17,278 nt of DNA. Origin: Helicobacter sp. Its GTDB lineage: Bacteria > Campylobacterota > Campylobacteria > Campylobacterales > Helicobacteraceae. Location: contig NZ_JAFLSB010000030.1 of NCBI RefSeq assembly GCF_022511165.1, positions 1 through 17,278 of the forward strand. Direction: 5' to 3'. Position numbers and translations under genes: made by a program. Shown here in pieces: positions 8,149 through 16,041 of the stretch. Position 1 is the stretch's first letter; every line of letters begins with the position of its first letter. The notes under the pieces are model-generated. The model saw only the letters and a list, made by a program, of their open reading frames with translations. It made no database searches and was not told the origin of the DNA.

Positions 8149-8523
8149 TTGAAACTATTAGTTGTTGATGATAGCTCCACAATGAGAAGAATTATAAAAA
8201 ATACCCTTCAGCGTTTGGGATATGAAGATATTTTAGAAGCCGAGCACGGCGTAGAAGCGTGGCAGATTATGGATACCACAGAAGGCATACAAGTGCTTAT
8301 TACTGACTGGAATATGCCTGAAATGAATGGACTTGATCTTGTCAAAAAGGTGCGTAGTGATGAGCGATATACCTCTATTCCTATTATTATGGTTACCACA
8401 GAAGGAGGTAAAGCAGAGGTAATTACTGCTCTTAAGGCGGGAGTAAATAATTATATTGTAAAGCCTTTTACCCCACAAGTGCTTAAAGAAAAACTCGAAG
8501 TCGTATTAGGCGTGAATGAGTAG
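8149..8523 (+). CDS. cheY: Chemotaxis response regulator CheY
   Basis: A 124-residue single-domain receiver that, once phosphorylated by CheA, binds the flagellar switch to change rotation. All signature residues are present: acidic pair D7-D8, phosphoacceptor D53 in TDWNMPEMNG, switch T83/T84 in MVTTEGG, aromatic Y102 and lysine K105 in VKPF. There is no output domain, and 124 residues matches H. pylori CheY1. The start is TTG at 8149, five bases after AAGGAG; no nearer ATG would keep the first beta strand KLLVVDD. It is followed by prmA after 17 bases, the same order (cheY-prmA-ftsH) that I recall in H. pylori and C. jejuni, where it is separate from cheA/cheW. Confidence 0.95.
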   Translation: MKLLVVDDSSTMRRIIKNTLQRLGYEDILEAEHGVEAWQIMDTTEGIQVLITDWNMPEMNGLDLVKKVRSDERYTSIPIIMVTTEGGKAEVITALKAGVNNYIVKPFTPQVLKEKLEVVLGVNE

Positions 8524-8540
8524 GCTTAAAGCTTATTGTA

Positions 8541-9521
8541 GTGGATAAACAGACATATTGGGAGATTATTGTCCATCCAAGTGATTTTTTAGAACAATTT
8601 GCTGATTTTATCATTGAAAAAACTTTTGGTGCTATCGAATATCTTGACATATCGCTTCCATCAAATCCTTTTGCTATCATTTATGAAGACTATTTATGGC
8701 AGAGTGCGGGGTTTGATATTACACAAGCTAAACAATCTCATCAAACAACACAGATTATTGCTCGTATAGATACAGACAAGATTGATATACAGGATTTTTT
8801 AGCTTCTCTTAATTATTTTGCTTCTACGCTTAGCCAAGTTACTTCAAATGCGGTTGGCTTTTGTTATCATATTGCAGAAAAGCAAAATTATGATTGGATT
8901 AAGGCGTATGAAGATTCGATTGAACCTGTGCAATGTGGGAGATTCTATATTCGTCCATTATGGAGAGAATCTATCAGGGCATCTCAAGCACATTATAAGG
9001 AGGCTAGTTATGAAGAGATTATTATTAATCCCGCCCTTGCTTTTGGCTCTGGACATCACGCAAGCACAGCAATGTGCCTTGATTTTTTAAGTCGTATGGA
9101 CTTAAAGGGCAAAACCCTCCTTGATGTGGGTTGTGGAAGCGGAATCTTAGGCATCGCAGCTTGTAAGCTTGGTGCAAAAGTTTATGCTTGTGATACCGAT
9201 GAGCTTGCAGTACAAGAAAGTCAAAAAAATGCAGCACTCAATGATGTGTGTTTTCAAGGTTTGTGGCAGGGGAGCATTGCTCAAGCTCCGCTTGATACAC
9301 CTAGGCAATATGATGTGATTGTGGCAAATATTGTAGCTTTTGTTGTGAAGCTTTTGTATGAAGATTTTAAGGCAAAATGTGCAAAAAATGGGCTTTTAAT
9401 ACTCTCTGGGATACTTGATGAATATAAATTTGATATAATAAGCTCGTTTAATGATTTTAATGTGCAAGAAGTCCAATCTAAAGAGGGTTGGGTAGCCTTG
9501 AGATTAACTTATAATGAATAA
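8541..9521 (+). CDS. prmA: Ribosomal protein L11 methyltransferase
   Basis: A 326-residue SAM-dependent methyltransferase that trimethylates ribosomal protein L11. The N-terminal half (about 1-140) is the poorly conserved substrate-recognition part. The linker motif NPALAFGSGHHAST at 163-176 and SAM motif I, LDVGCGSGILG at 194-204, followed by acidic ACDTDE at 216-221, are intact. The active-site motif reads VANIVA at 261-266, close to the usual ANIL. It is about 30 residues longer than E. coli PrmA, mostly in the N-terminal part. GTG is the start (8541), and the upstream 17 bases show no clear Shine-Dalgarno, so translation may depend on cheY upstream. The gene ends 15 bases before ftsH. Confidence 0.92.
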   Translation: MDKQTYWEIIVHPSDFLEQFADFIIEKTFGAIEYLDISLPSNPFAIIYEDYLWQSAGFDITQAKQSHQTTQIIARIDTDKIDIQDFLASLNYFASTLSQVTSNAVGFCYHIAEKQNYDWIKAYEDSIEPVQCGRFYIRPLWRESIRASQAHYKEASYEEIIINPALAFGSGHHASTAMCLDFLSRMDLKGKTLLDVGCGSGILGIAACKLGAKVYACDTDELAVQESQKNAALNDVCFQGLWQGSIAQAPLDTPRQYDVIVANIVAFVVKLLYEDFKAKCAKNGLLILSGILDEYKFDIISSFNDFNVQEVQSKEGWVALRLTYNE

Positions 9522-9536
9522 AAAAAAGGACAAATT

Positions 9537-11441
9537 ATGGAAAATTCTAATGATAAAAAACCACCTTTTAAGCAAAATCCTTTTCTTGTTTTTGCTATTT
9601 TTGTGATTTTAGCTTTGCTTTTATTTAAACTTTTTTCGCCTAATGGTAGCGATTCTTTTACTGATAAGTTTTTAGGAGGAAGCGTTACCAAAGAGATTAG
9701 CTACAATGAGCTTAAAGAACTCATTTCTAAAGGCGAAATTGGATCTGTAAGTATTGGGCAAACTTATATTAAAGCCTATTCTGTGCATAATTCACCACGT
9801 ATTCTTTACACGACTAAAAAAGTCGCAGATTTGGGGCTTGTGCCTTTGCTTGATGAGAAGAAAATTGAGTATAGTGGCTTTAGCGAAGGGAGCTTCCTAG
9901 GGGATTTGGTTAATATGCTTTTGCCTATTTTCATTATTATCGCCCTTTGGATGTTTCTTACAGCGCGTATGCAAAAAAGTATGGGTGGGGGCATTTTTGG
10001 TATGGGAAATGCCAAAAAGCTTGTGAATGCAGAAAAGCCCAATGTGCGATTTGATGATATGGCAGGTAATGCAGAGGCAAAAGAGGAAGTCGTAGAGATT
10101 GTGGATTTTCTAAAATATCCCGAGCGATATGCTGCCGTGGGTGCAAAGATTCCACGTGGTGTGCTTTTGGTAGGACCTCCGGGAACAGGGAAAACACTTC
10201 TAGCAAAAGCAGTAGCGGGTGAGGCAAATGTGCCATTTTTCTCAATGAGCGGAAGTAGTTTTATTGAAATGTTTGTGGGCTTAGGAGCTTCTCGTGTGAG
10301 AGATTTGTTTGAAATGGCAAAAAAGGACGCGCCAAGCATTATTTTTATCGATGAAATTGATGCCATTGGTAAAAGCCGTGCAGCTGGGAGTATGGTAGGT
10401 GGCAATGATGAGCGAGAACAAACTCTTAATCAGCTTTTAGCAGAGATGGATGGCTTTGGTTCAGAATCTGCCCCTGTTATTGTGCTTGCAGCGACAAATC
10501 GCCCCGAGATTCTTGACCCTGCGTTATTGCGTCCGGGACGATTTGATAGGCAAGTGCTTGTTGATAAGCCAGATTTTGAGGGGAGATTGGAGATTCTCAA
10601 AGTGCATATTAAAAATGTCGCCTTAGCGCGTGATGTGGATTTGCACGAGATTGCAAAATTTACAGCAGGACTTGCTGGAGCGGATTTGGCAAATATTATC
10701 AATGAGGCAGCTTTGCTTGCAGGACGAGAGAATCAAAAGGAAGTGAGTCAAAAACATCTCAAGGAGGCAGTAGAGCGAGGTATTGCGGGATTAGAGAAAA
10801 AATCTCGCCGTATTTCTCCTAAGGAGAAAAAGATTGTGGCTTATCACGAGAGTGGGCACGCTGTGGTATCGGAGATGACAAAGGGTGCTGATAGAGTTAA
10901 TAAAGTCTCTATTATCCCCCGCGGTATGGCAGCACTTGGTTATACACTCCATACACCTGAAGAAAATCGCTATCTTATGCAAAAACACGAGCTTATGGCG
11001 GAGGTTGATGTGCTTTTAGGCGGACGCGCGGCAGAAGAAGTATTTTTGGGTGAAATTTCCACAGGGGCAAGTAATGACTTAGAACGTGCCACAGGGATTT
11101 TAAAATCAATGATTAGCTATTATGGTATGACAGATGTGAGCGGACTAATGGTGCTTGAAAAACAACGCAATACTTTTTTAGGTGGCGGTGGGGCGCAAAG
11201 AGAATTTAGTGAGCAACTTGCCCAAGAGATTGATACACATATCAAAAACACACTTGATGAACGTTATAATTATGTGAAAAATCTCTTGAGGGATTATAGT
11301 GATGCGATTGAAAATATGGTCAAAGAGCTTTTTGAAAAAGAAGTGATTGATGGTGCGCGTGTGCGGGAGATTATAGTAGAGTATGAAGAAGCACATAATC
11401 TGCAATCACGTCTCATACCACTTGAGGAAGAAGAAGTATAA
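9537..11441 (+). CDS. ftsH: ATP-dependent zinc metalloprotease FtsH
   Basis: A 634-residue membrane-anchored AAA+ protease that removes misassembled membrane proteins and short-lived regulators. Transmembrane helices lie at about 16-33 and 122-142, with a small periplasmic domain between them. AAA part: Walker A GPPGTGKT at 213-220, pore motif MFVG at 245-248, Walker B IIFIDEID at 268-275, second region of homology with TNRPEILDPALLRPGRFDR at 320-338. Protease part: HESGH zinc motif at 437-441 and third ligand D514 in ASNDLERAT. All catalytic residues are present, and the length is normal. The ATG has AAGGA six bases upstream. It is essential in H. pylori. The next gene starts nine bases after the stop behind a very strong AAGGAGGGG. 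Confidence 0.97.
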   Translation: MENSNDKKPPFKQNPFLVFAIFVILALLLFKLFSPNGSDSFTDKFLGGSVTKEISYNELKELISKGEIGSVSIGQTYIKAYSVHNSPRILYTTKKVADLGLVPLLDEKKIEYSGFSEGSFLGDLVNMLLPIFIIIALWMFLTARMQKSMGGGIFGMGNAKKLVNAEKPNVRFDDMAGNAEAKEEVVEIVDFLKYPERYAAVGAKIPRGVLLVGPPGTGKTLLAKAVAGEANVPFFSMSGSSFIEMFVGLGASRVRDLFEMAKKDAPSIIFIDEIDAIGKSRAAGSMVGGNDEREQTLNQLLAEMDGFGSESAPVIVLAATNRPEILDPALLRPGRFDRQVLVDKPDFEGRLEILKVHIKNVALARDVDLHEIAKFTAGLAGADLANIINEAALLAGRENQKEVSQKHLKEAVERGIAGLEKKSRRISPKEKKIVAYHESGHAVVSEMTKGADRVNKVSIIPRGMAALGYTLHTPEENRYLMQKHELMAEVDVLLGGRAAEEVFLGEISTGASNDLERATGILKSMISYYGMTDVSGLMVLEKQRNTFLGGGGAQREFSEQLAQEIDTHIKNTLDERYNYVKNLLRDYSDAIENMVKELFEKEVIDGARVREIIVEYEEAHNLQSRLIPLEEEEV

Positions 11442-11450
11442 GGAGGGGAG

Positions 11451-12092
11451 ATGACAACTACACAAATCATCGCAAAACAAGGCTGGAGTGGCGCGTTAGT
11501 GCTTTTTATAGCCTTTTTACTCACGGCTTGGTTAGATTGGAATGTATGTGCATTTGTATTATTTGTATTATTTGTATTATGGCTTGTAATGTTTCGCAAT
11601 CCCGAGAGGATTCCAACTACTGATGAAAGCAATGTTTTTGTATCACCTGTTGATGGGATAGTAAGAGATATTACTTCAAGTGAGGGGCAGGTAAGTATTC
11701 TCATTGAGACGCGTTTTATTGATGTGGGTGTGATACGCGCTCCTTGCGATATTATAGAGGGAAAATGTAGTGAAAAAAAAGGCTTAAATCTTGCGTGTTG
11801 TAGTAAGGAGAAATGCAATGAGCTTAATGCGATGATGCGTTTTGAGAGTGTGCAAGATAGAGCTTTTTGTATTGAATTTTATCCCATACTTTTTTCTTCG
11901 CAAGAATTATTTGCTTCAAGTAATTTAGATATTGGTGAACGTATGGGCTTTATGAAAGCTGGCATGACGCGCATTATGATTCCCCAAAAGAAAAAAAAGG
12001 GTGCAGATTCTGCAGAGATGGAGCTCAAAATTGGCATTGGCGATAGAGTAAAGGCATTGCAAAGTGTAATAGGATACTTTTATGAAGTTTAA
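11451..12092 (+). CDS. Phosphatidylserine-decarboxylase-like membrane protein lacking catalytic His and Ser
   Basis: A 213-residue protein of the short PSD family. Two membrane helices (about 13-28 and 33-48) are followed by FRNPERIPTTDES and VSPVDG at 64-69, as in real PSD (with D68, the triad aspartate). The equivalent of the family motif DVHVNRAP reads DVGVIRAP at 91-98, so the catalytic His is Gly93. The family self-cleavage motif GERFGxxxFGS reads GERMGFMKAGM at 162-172, so the serine that becomes the pyruvoyl group is Met172, and one residue is missing after it. A cysteine-rich stretch (C99, C106, C116, C117, C122) lies between these sites. It is therefore unlikely to self-process or decarboxylate. 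Its place between ftsH and pssA, also seen in H. pylori and C. jejuni as I recall, suggests a structural or regulatory role in phospholipid synthesis. H. pylori has a separate true psd elsewhere. Confidence 0.85.
   Translation: MTTTQIIAKQGWSGALVLFIAFLLTAWLDWNVCAFVLFVLFVLWLVMFRNPERIPTTDESNVFVSPVDGIVRDITSSEGQVSILIETRFIDVGVIRAPCDIIEGKCSEKKGLNLACCSKEKCNELNAMMRFESVQDRAFCIEFYPILFSSQELFASSNLDIGERMGFMKAGMTRIMIPQKKKKGADSAEMELKIGIGDRVKALQSVIGYFYEV
11553..11579 (+). repeat. Three perfect tandem copies of a 9-base unit inside the PSD-like gene
   Basis: The unit TTTGTATTA is present three times without a mismatch (11553-11561, 11562-11570, 11571-11579). It is in frame and encodes Phe-Val-Leu three times within the second membrane helix. 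A change of copy number would add or remove three hydrophobic residues without a frameshift. Confidence 0.95.
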
Positions 12093-12810
12093 TCCCCTTT
12101 TTATTTTGCCCAATCTTTTTACTGCCGGCAGTATCTTTTTGGGTGTTTTGAGTGTTATTTTTGCTTCAAAAGGAGACTTTGAAAGTGCGTGTTGGTTCAT
12201 TTTGTTTTCTATGATTCTTGATGGATTAGATGGTAGGGTGGCTCGACTTACAAATACAGAGAGTAGGTTTGGTGTGGAGTTTGATTCTCTTGCTGATGTG
12301 GTGGCTTTTGGCGTAGCTCCTGCTCTTTTACTTTATTTTTATATTGGTGTTGATTATGGGCGTTTGGGTATGAGTGTCCCTGCAATTTTTGTAATCCTTG
12401 GAGCAGTGCGTTTAGCGCGTTTTAATATCACTTCAAGTTCCGAGCCTCATTTTTTTATTGGGTTGCCTATTCCTTCTGCGGCAATTGTGCTGATGCTGTG
12501 GATACTTGTCGATTTAGAGTATGATTTGATTAAAGCCCATAATTATGAATATGTAATGCTTGGAGGAAGTTTTGTATTAAGTATCCTTATGGTAAGTAAT
12601 ATTCGCTATCCAAGCTTTAAGAAAATGCAATGGAGTTTCAAATCTTTTATAGCCGTCATTTTGCTTCTTGGTGTAATTTATGTTAATCCACAAGAAACTT
12701 TGTGTGCTTTGATGAGTGGTTATGTCGTATATGGTATTGTGCGTTGGGTTGCGATTATGCTTAAAATGCGCTTTAGTCAAAAATCCAACCAAAGAAGCAG
12801 CAACATATAA
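12082..12810 (+). CDS. pssA: CDP-diacylglycerol-serine O-phosphatidyltransferase
   Basis: A 242-residue integral membrane enzyme making phosphatidylserine, the precursor of phosphatidylethanolamine, from CDP-diacylglycerol and serine. The CDP-alcohol phosphotransferase motif D-x2-DG-x2-AR-x8-G-x3-D-x3-D is complete: D47, D50-G51, A54-R55, G64, D68 and D72. N-terminal FNPLFILPNLFTAGSIFLG is the typical entry to the first helix, and about six to seven hydrophobic segments follow. The start ATG lies 11 bases inside the upstream PSD-like gene (overlap 12082-12092), so the two are translationally linked. A stop at 12808 ends this transcription unit, and a promoter for the next gene follows immediately. 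Confidence 0.95.
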   Translation: MKFNPLFILPNLFTAGSIFLGVLSVIFASKGDFESACWFILFSMILDGLDGRVARLTNTESRFGVEFDSLADVVAFGVAPALLLYFYIGVDYGRLGMSVPAIFVILGAVRLARFNITSSSEPHFFIGLPIPSAAIVLMLWILVDLEYDLIKAHNYEYVMLGGSFVLSILMVSNIRYPSFKKMQWSFKSFIAVILLLGVIYVNPQETLCALMSGYVVYGIVRWVAIMLKMRFSQKSNQRSSNI

Positions 12811-12830
12811 AGTTATATTTAGTGATTTTG

Positions 12831-12863
12831 TGCTAGGATTAAATATTTTTAGAAAATTCGAGG
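12831..12863 (+). promoter_or_regulatory. Extended -10 promoter and ribosome binding site for cheV
   Basis: Between pssA and cheV, TGC at 12831-12833 precedes TAGGAT at 12834-12839, an extended -10. A short GAGG at 12860-12863 lies seven bases before ATG 12871, but only one base before GTG 12865, which decides the cheV start. It probably drives cheV-nspC-dusB and the Sel1-repeat gene, whose coding regions have no gaps between them. Confidence 0.55.
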
Positions 12864-12870
12864 TGTGATT

Positions 12871-13836
12871 ATGTCCAAAACAAGTATGTCAAACATTGAT
12901 CAAGTAACGAGTCTACATAAGAATAATGAGTTGCAACTCCTTTGTTTTCGCCTAGAAAAAGGTAAAGATTTATATGCCGTAAATGTATTTAAGATTCGTG
13001 AAGTGATTAAGTATAGAGGTGCACTCACGGTTGTTACGCACGAAAATAATAGCCTTGTAGAGGGGCTTATTACTATTCGTGAGCTGACTATTCCTCTTAT
13101 TGATATGCGTAAATGGTTTTTTTATGATAGTAATAATAAAGGTAAAAATTTGCGTGATTGTGGTGTAAAAAGAGCACCCGGAGAAGAAGATGTGATTATG
13201 ATTTGTGAATTCTCGCATTGGACAATTGGGGTAAGAATCTATGAAGCAGATAGAATCCTCAATAAAAAATGGACAGAGATAGAGCAAGGTATTGGTGTCG
13301 GCGGTGGTGGCAAAAATGGAAAACTCGTAAGTCGCACACGTTATTTTGATGGGCGTTTGGTGCAAGTAGTGGATATTGAACGAATGCTTATTGATGTGTT
13401 CCCTTGGATTGAAAAAGAAAAAGAAGAGGGTATTGCTAAGATTTCTCAAGTGGAGACAAACAAAAGCATACTTCTTGCAGACGATAGCCCAACGGTGCTT
13501 CGCACAATGCAGCTTATCCTCAATAAACTTGGGGTTGTGCATCATGATTTTATAAATGGGAAGCAGCTACTTGATTATCTCTTTGCGCCTACAACAGATA
13601 TTAGCTCGGTGGGTATGATTATTACAGACCTTGAAATGCCTGAAGCAAGTGGATTTGAGGTAATTAAACAAGTCAAGGCAAATCCTTCTACCTCACATTT
13701 GCCCATTGTGGTAAATTCTTCTATGAGTGGAAGTAGCAATGAAGATATGGCACGTTCTCTCAATGCAAGTGATTTTATCTCTAAATCTAATCCTGTGGAA
13801 ATTGAAGCTGCAGTTAGGCGCTTTATTTTGAAATAA
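12871..13836 (+). CDS. cheV1: Chemotaxis coupling protein CheV (CheW domain fused to receiver)
   Basis: A 321-residue scaffold that links chemoreceptors to CheA and can itself be phosphorylated. The N-terminal CheW-like domain spans about 20-180 (LLCFRLEKGKDLYAVNVFKIREV, GLITIRELTIPLIDM, VQVVDIERML). A receiver domain spans about 198-321, with acidic pair D204-D205 in LLADDSPT, phosphoacceptor D253 in ITDLEMPE, Ser at the switch position (VVNSSMSG) and K305 in ISKSNP, where Ser replaces the usual Pro after Lys. A glycine run (GIGVGGGG) lies at about 141-148. I chose ATG 12871 over in-frame GTG 12865, because GAGG is then seven bases away. The next codon after its TAA is the nspC ATG. H. pylori has three CheV proteins; CheV1 is the one I recall beside nspC (HP0019-HP0020), hence the symbol. 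Confidence 0.9.
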   Translation: MSKTSMSNIDQVTSLHKNNELQLLCFRLEKGKDLYAVNVFKIREVIKYRGALTVVTHENNSLVEGLITIRELTIPLIDMRKWFFYDSNNKGKNLRDCGVKRAPGEEDVIMICEFSHWTIGVRIYEADRILNKKWTEIEQGIGVGGGGKNGKLVSRTRYFDGRLVQVVDIERMLIDVFPWIEKEKEEGIAKISQVETNKSILLADDSPTVLRTMQLILNKLGVVHHDFINGKQLLDYLFAPTTDISSVGMIITDLEMPEASGFEVIKQVKANPSTSHLPIVVNSSMSGSSNEDMARSLNASDFISKSNPVEIEAAVRRFILK

Positions 13837-15054
13837 ATGCGTCAAGTTTCTACACTTCTTCAGCTTCCTTCCCCATCGTATGTGCTTGAAGAGGAGAAGC
13901 TTGATGCTAACCTCGCTCTCTTAGATATTGTGCAGCAACAAAGTGGTGCAAAGATTCTGCTTGCACTTAAGGGTTATGCGTTTTGGCGTGTGTTTGAGAA
14001 TCTGCGAAAGATTCTAAGTGGGAGTACAGCGAGTGGATTATATGAGGCGCGATTGGGTTTTGAAGAAATAGGTGGTAGGGCACAAGGCAAAGAAGTATGC
14101 GTGTTTTCCCCTGCCTATAAAAAGGCGGAAATGGAGCAGATTCTAGAATACGCCACACATATTATTTTTAATTCCTTTGCACAATGGCAGACTTTCAAGC
14201 CCCTTATAGATGCAAAAAATCAGGCTTTAATAGCGCAAAATCTTACTCCTATTGAAGTGGGCTTACGCGTGAATCCGCTTTATAGTGAGGTAGAGCTACC
14301 TCTTTATAACCCCTGTATTGCTGGTTCGCGTTTGGGCATTACTCCACAAGCTTTTGAAAAAGGTGTAGCTAAATATGGTTTAGAGGGCATTAGTGGATTG
14401 CATTTTCATACACATTGTGAGCAAGATAGCACCGCCTTAAAGCGCACCTTGCCACATTTTGAAGGGCATTTTGGGCGATACATCGAGGGGAGGAAGTGGA
14501 TTAATTTTGGTGGTGGACATCATATTACACGAACAGATTACAACCGCGATTTGTTGATTACACTCATTAAGGATTTTAAAGCAAGATATAAAGACATAGA
14601 GGTATTTTTAGAGCCCGGTGAAGCAGTTGGCTGGGGCGTTGGGTTTCTTATCGGTGAGGTGGTGGATATTGTAGAAAATGAAATGAGTATTGCTATCCTT
14701 GATGTGAGCGCGTCTGCTCATATGCCTGATTGTCTTGAAATGCCCTATCGTCCGCGTCTTACAAAGCTTTCTTGTAATGGCTTAGAATCTGATAAGGGTG
14801 AGCGTGCTGGGACATATATTTATCGTTTAGGTGCTCCTACTTGTCTTGCAGGCGATGTAATAGGGGATTATAGCTTTGATACACCTTTATGCGTGGGCGA
14901 TAGAGTGATTTTTGAAGATATGCTCCATTATAGTATTGTTAAAAATAATACCTTTAATGGAATCCCCCTCCCTGCACTTGCTGTGATTGATACACAAGGG
15001 AAGTGGCGGGTTTTAAAAAGCTTTGATTATATGGATTATAAGCAGAGAAATTAA
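13837..15054 (+). CDS. nspC: Carboxynorspermidine/carboxyspermidine decarboxylase
   Basis: A 405-residue PLP enzyme of the alanine-racemase fold (fold type III) that decarboxylates carboxyspermidine or carboxynorspermidine in polyamine synthesis. The PLP lysine is K45 in LALKGYAFW; HFHTHCEQ at 189-196, GGGHH at 225-229 and EPGEAVGWGVG at 259-269 build the phosphate and pyridine sites; C336 in CLAGD is the expected substrate-contacting cysteine from the partner subunit. Length fits the family. It begins immediately after the cheV stop, without its own spacer, and ends immediately before dusB. The partner dehydrogenase gene is not in the window. In Campylobacterota the pathway usually makes spermidine, so carboxyspermidine is the likelier substrate; that is inference from the group. 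Confidence 0.93.
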   Translation: MRQVSTLLQLPSPSYVLEEEKLDANLALLDIVQQQSGAKILLALKGYAFWRVFENLRKILSGSTASGLYEARLGFEEIGGRAQGKEVCVFSPAYKKAEMEQILEYATHIIFNSFAQWQTFKPLIDAKNQALIAQNLTPIEVGLRVNPLYSEVELPLYNPCIAGSRLGITPQAFEKGVAKYGLEGISGLHFHTHCEQDSTALKRTLPHFEGHFGRYIEGRKWINFGGGHHITRTDYNRDLLITLIKDFKARYKDIEVFLEPGEAVGWGVGFLIGEVVDIVENEMSIAILDVSASAHMPDCLEMPYRPRLTKLSCNGLESDKGERAGTYIYRLGAPTCLAGDVIGDYSFDTPLCVGDRVIFEDMLHYSIVKNNTFNGIPLPALAVIDTQGKWRVLKSFDYMDYKQRN

Positions 15055-16041
15055 ATGATAGATTTTCAGAATCTTTTGATGTTAGCCCCTCTTGCGGGCT
15101 ATACCGACTTACCCTTTCGTAGCGTGGTAAAGGGCTTTGGCGTAGATATTACCGTGAGTGAGATGATAAGCTCTCACGCCCTTGTTTATAATAACACTCG
15201 CACACTTAAAATGATTGAAAAATCGCAAGAAGAGCAGCCTTATAGCGTGCAGATTTCAGGCTCAAAGGAAGCAGTTATTAAGCAAGCAGTGGAGATTTTA
15301 AATACACAAGAAGGCATTGATATTATTGATTTAAATTGTGGTTGCCCTGCTCCAAAGGTTGCTAATCACGGCAATGGAAGTGGATTGCTCAAAGATTTGA
15401 ATCTCCTTGTAAAAATAGCCAACCTCATTAAAGAGAATGCAAAGACACCCTATACAAGCCTTAAGGTGCGCTTAGGCTTTGATAAGAAGATTCCAAATGA
15501 ACTCGCCCAAGCGCTCAAAGATGTTAAATCAGATTTTGTAGTTATTCACGGACGCACACGCGCAGATGGCTATAAAAAGGAGAGAATTGATTATGATGCA
15601 ATCGCGCTTATTAAAGCTCAAGTTTCCTTGCCTGTGATTGCTAATGGCGAAATTGATAGTGCCTCTAAAGCCCAAGAAGTGCTTAATCATACAGGTGCAA
15701 ATGGCGTGATGATAGGCAGAGCAGCGCTTTCTGCGCCGTGGATTTTTTGGCAGATTAGAAACCACACGCAAGAGATTCCGCCTATTATAAAAAAAGAGCT
15801 TGTGTTGGAACATTTTCAAAAAATGGTAGAATTCTATGGGCAACGTGGAGCGATTATGTTTCGCAAAAATCTCCACGCTTATGCCAAAGGACACGAAGGG
15901 GCGAGTGAGTTTCGCAATCTCATTAATCGTTTAAGCGATGTTGAGCTAATAAAAGCACATATAGGGCAGTTTTTTTCACATCATCAAATGGTAATGCACA
16001 ATTTTCCCCAGCTTGTGCATCTTAATAAAAGGACGAGTTAA
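15055..16041 (+). CDS. dusB: tRNA-dihydrouridine synthase, DusB type
   Basis: A 328-residue FMN enzyme that reduces specific uridines in tRNA to dihydrouridine. MLAPLAGYTDLPFRS at 9-23, TVSEMISSHALV at 33-44 and DLNCGCPAPKV at 92-102 are the family marks, with catalytic Cys C97 (GCP) and K101. VIHGRTRADGY, VIANGEID and GVMIGRAAL form the FMN-phosphate side. The overall pattern is closest to DusB (NifR3). Its ATG abuts the nspC stop, and its TAA overlaps the ATG of the next gene as TAATG, so this gene and its neighbours are co-transcribed and perhaps co-translated. Confidence 0.93.
   Translation: MIDFQNLLMLAPLAGYTDLPFRSVVKGFGVDITVSEMISSHALVYNNTRTLKMIEKSQEEQPYSVQISGSKEAVIKQAVEILNTQEGIDIIDLNCGCPAPKVANHGNGSGLLKDLNLLVKIANLIKENAKTPYTSLKVRLGFDKKIPNELAQALKDVKSDFVVIHGRTRADGYKKERIDYDAIALIKAQVSLPVIANGEIDSASKAQEVLNHTGANGVMIGRAALSAPWIFWQIRNHTQEIPPIIKKELVLEHFQKMVEFYGQRGAIMFRKNLHAYAKGHEGASEFRNLINRLSDVELIKAHIGQFFSHHQMVMHNFPQLVHLNKRTS

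Noticed and set aside
11451..12092. Annotation as active phosphatidylserine decarboxylase
   Set aside because: The self-cleavage serine and the catalytic histidine are replaced by Met and Gly.
12865..12870. GTG start for cheV two codons upstream of the ATG
   Set aside because: The GAGG at 12860-12863 would be only one base away, too close to act; ATG 12871 has correct spacing.
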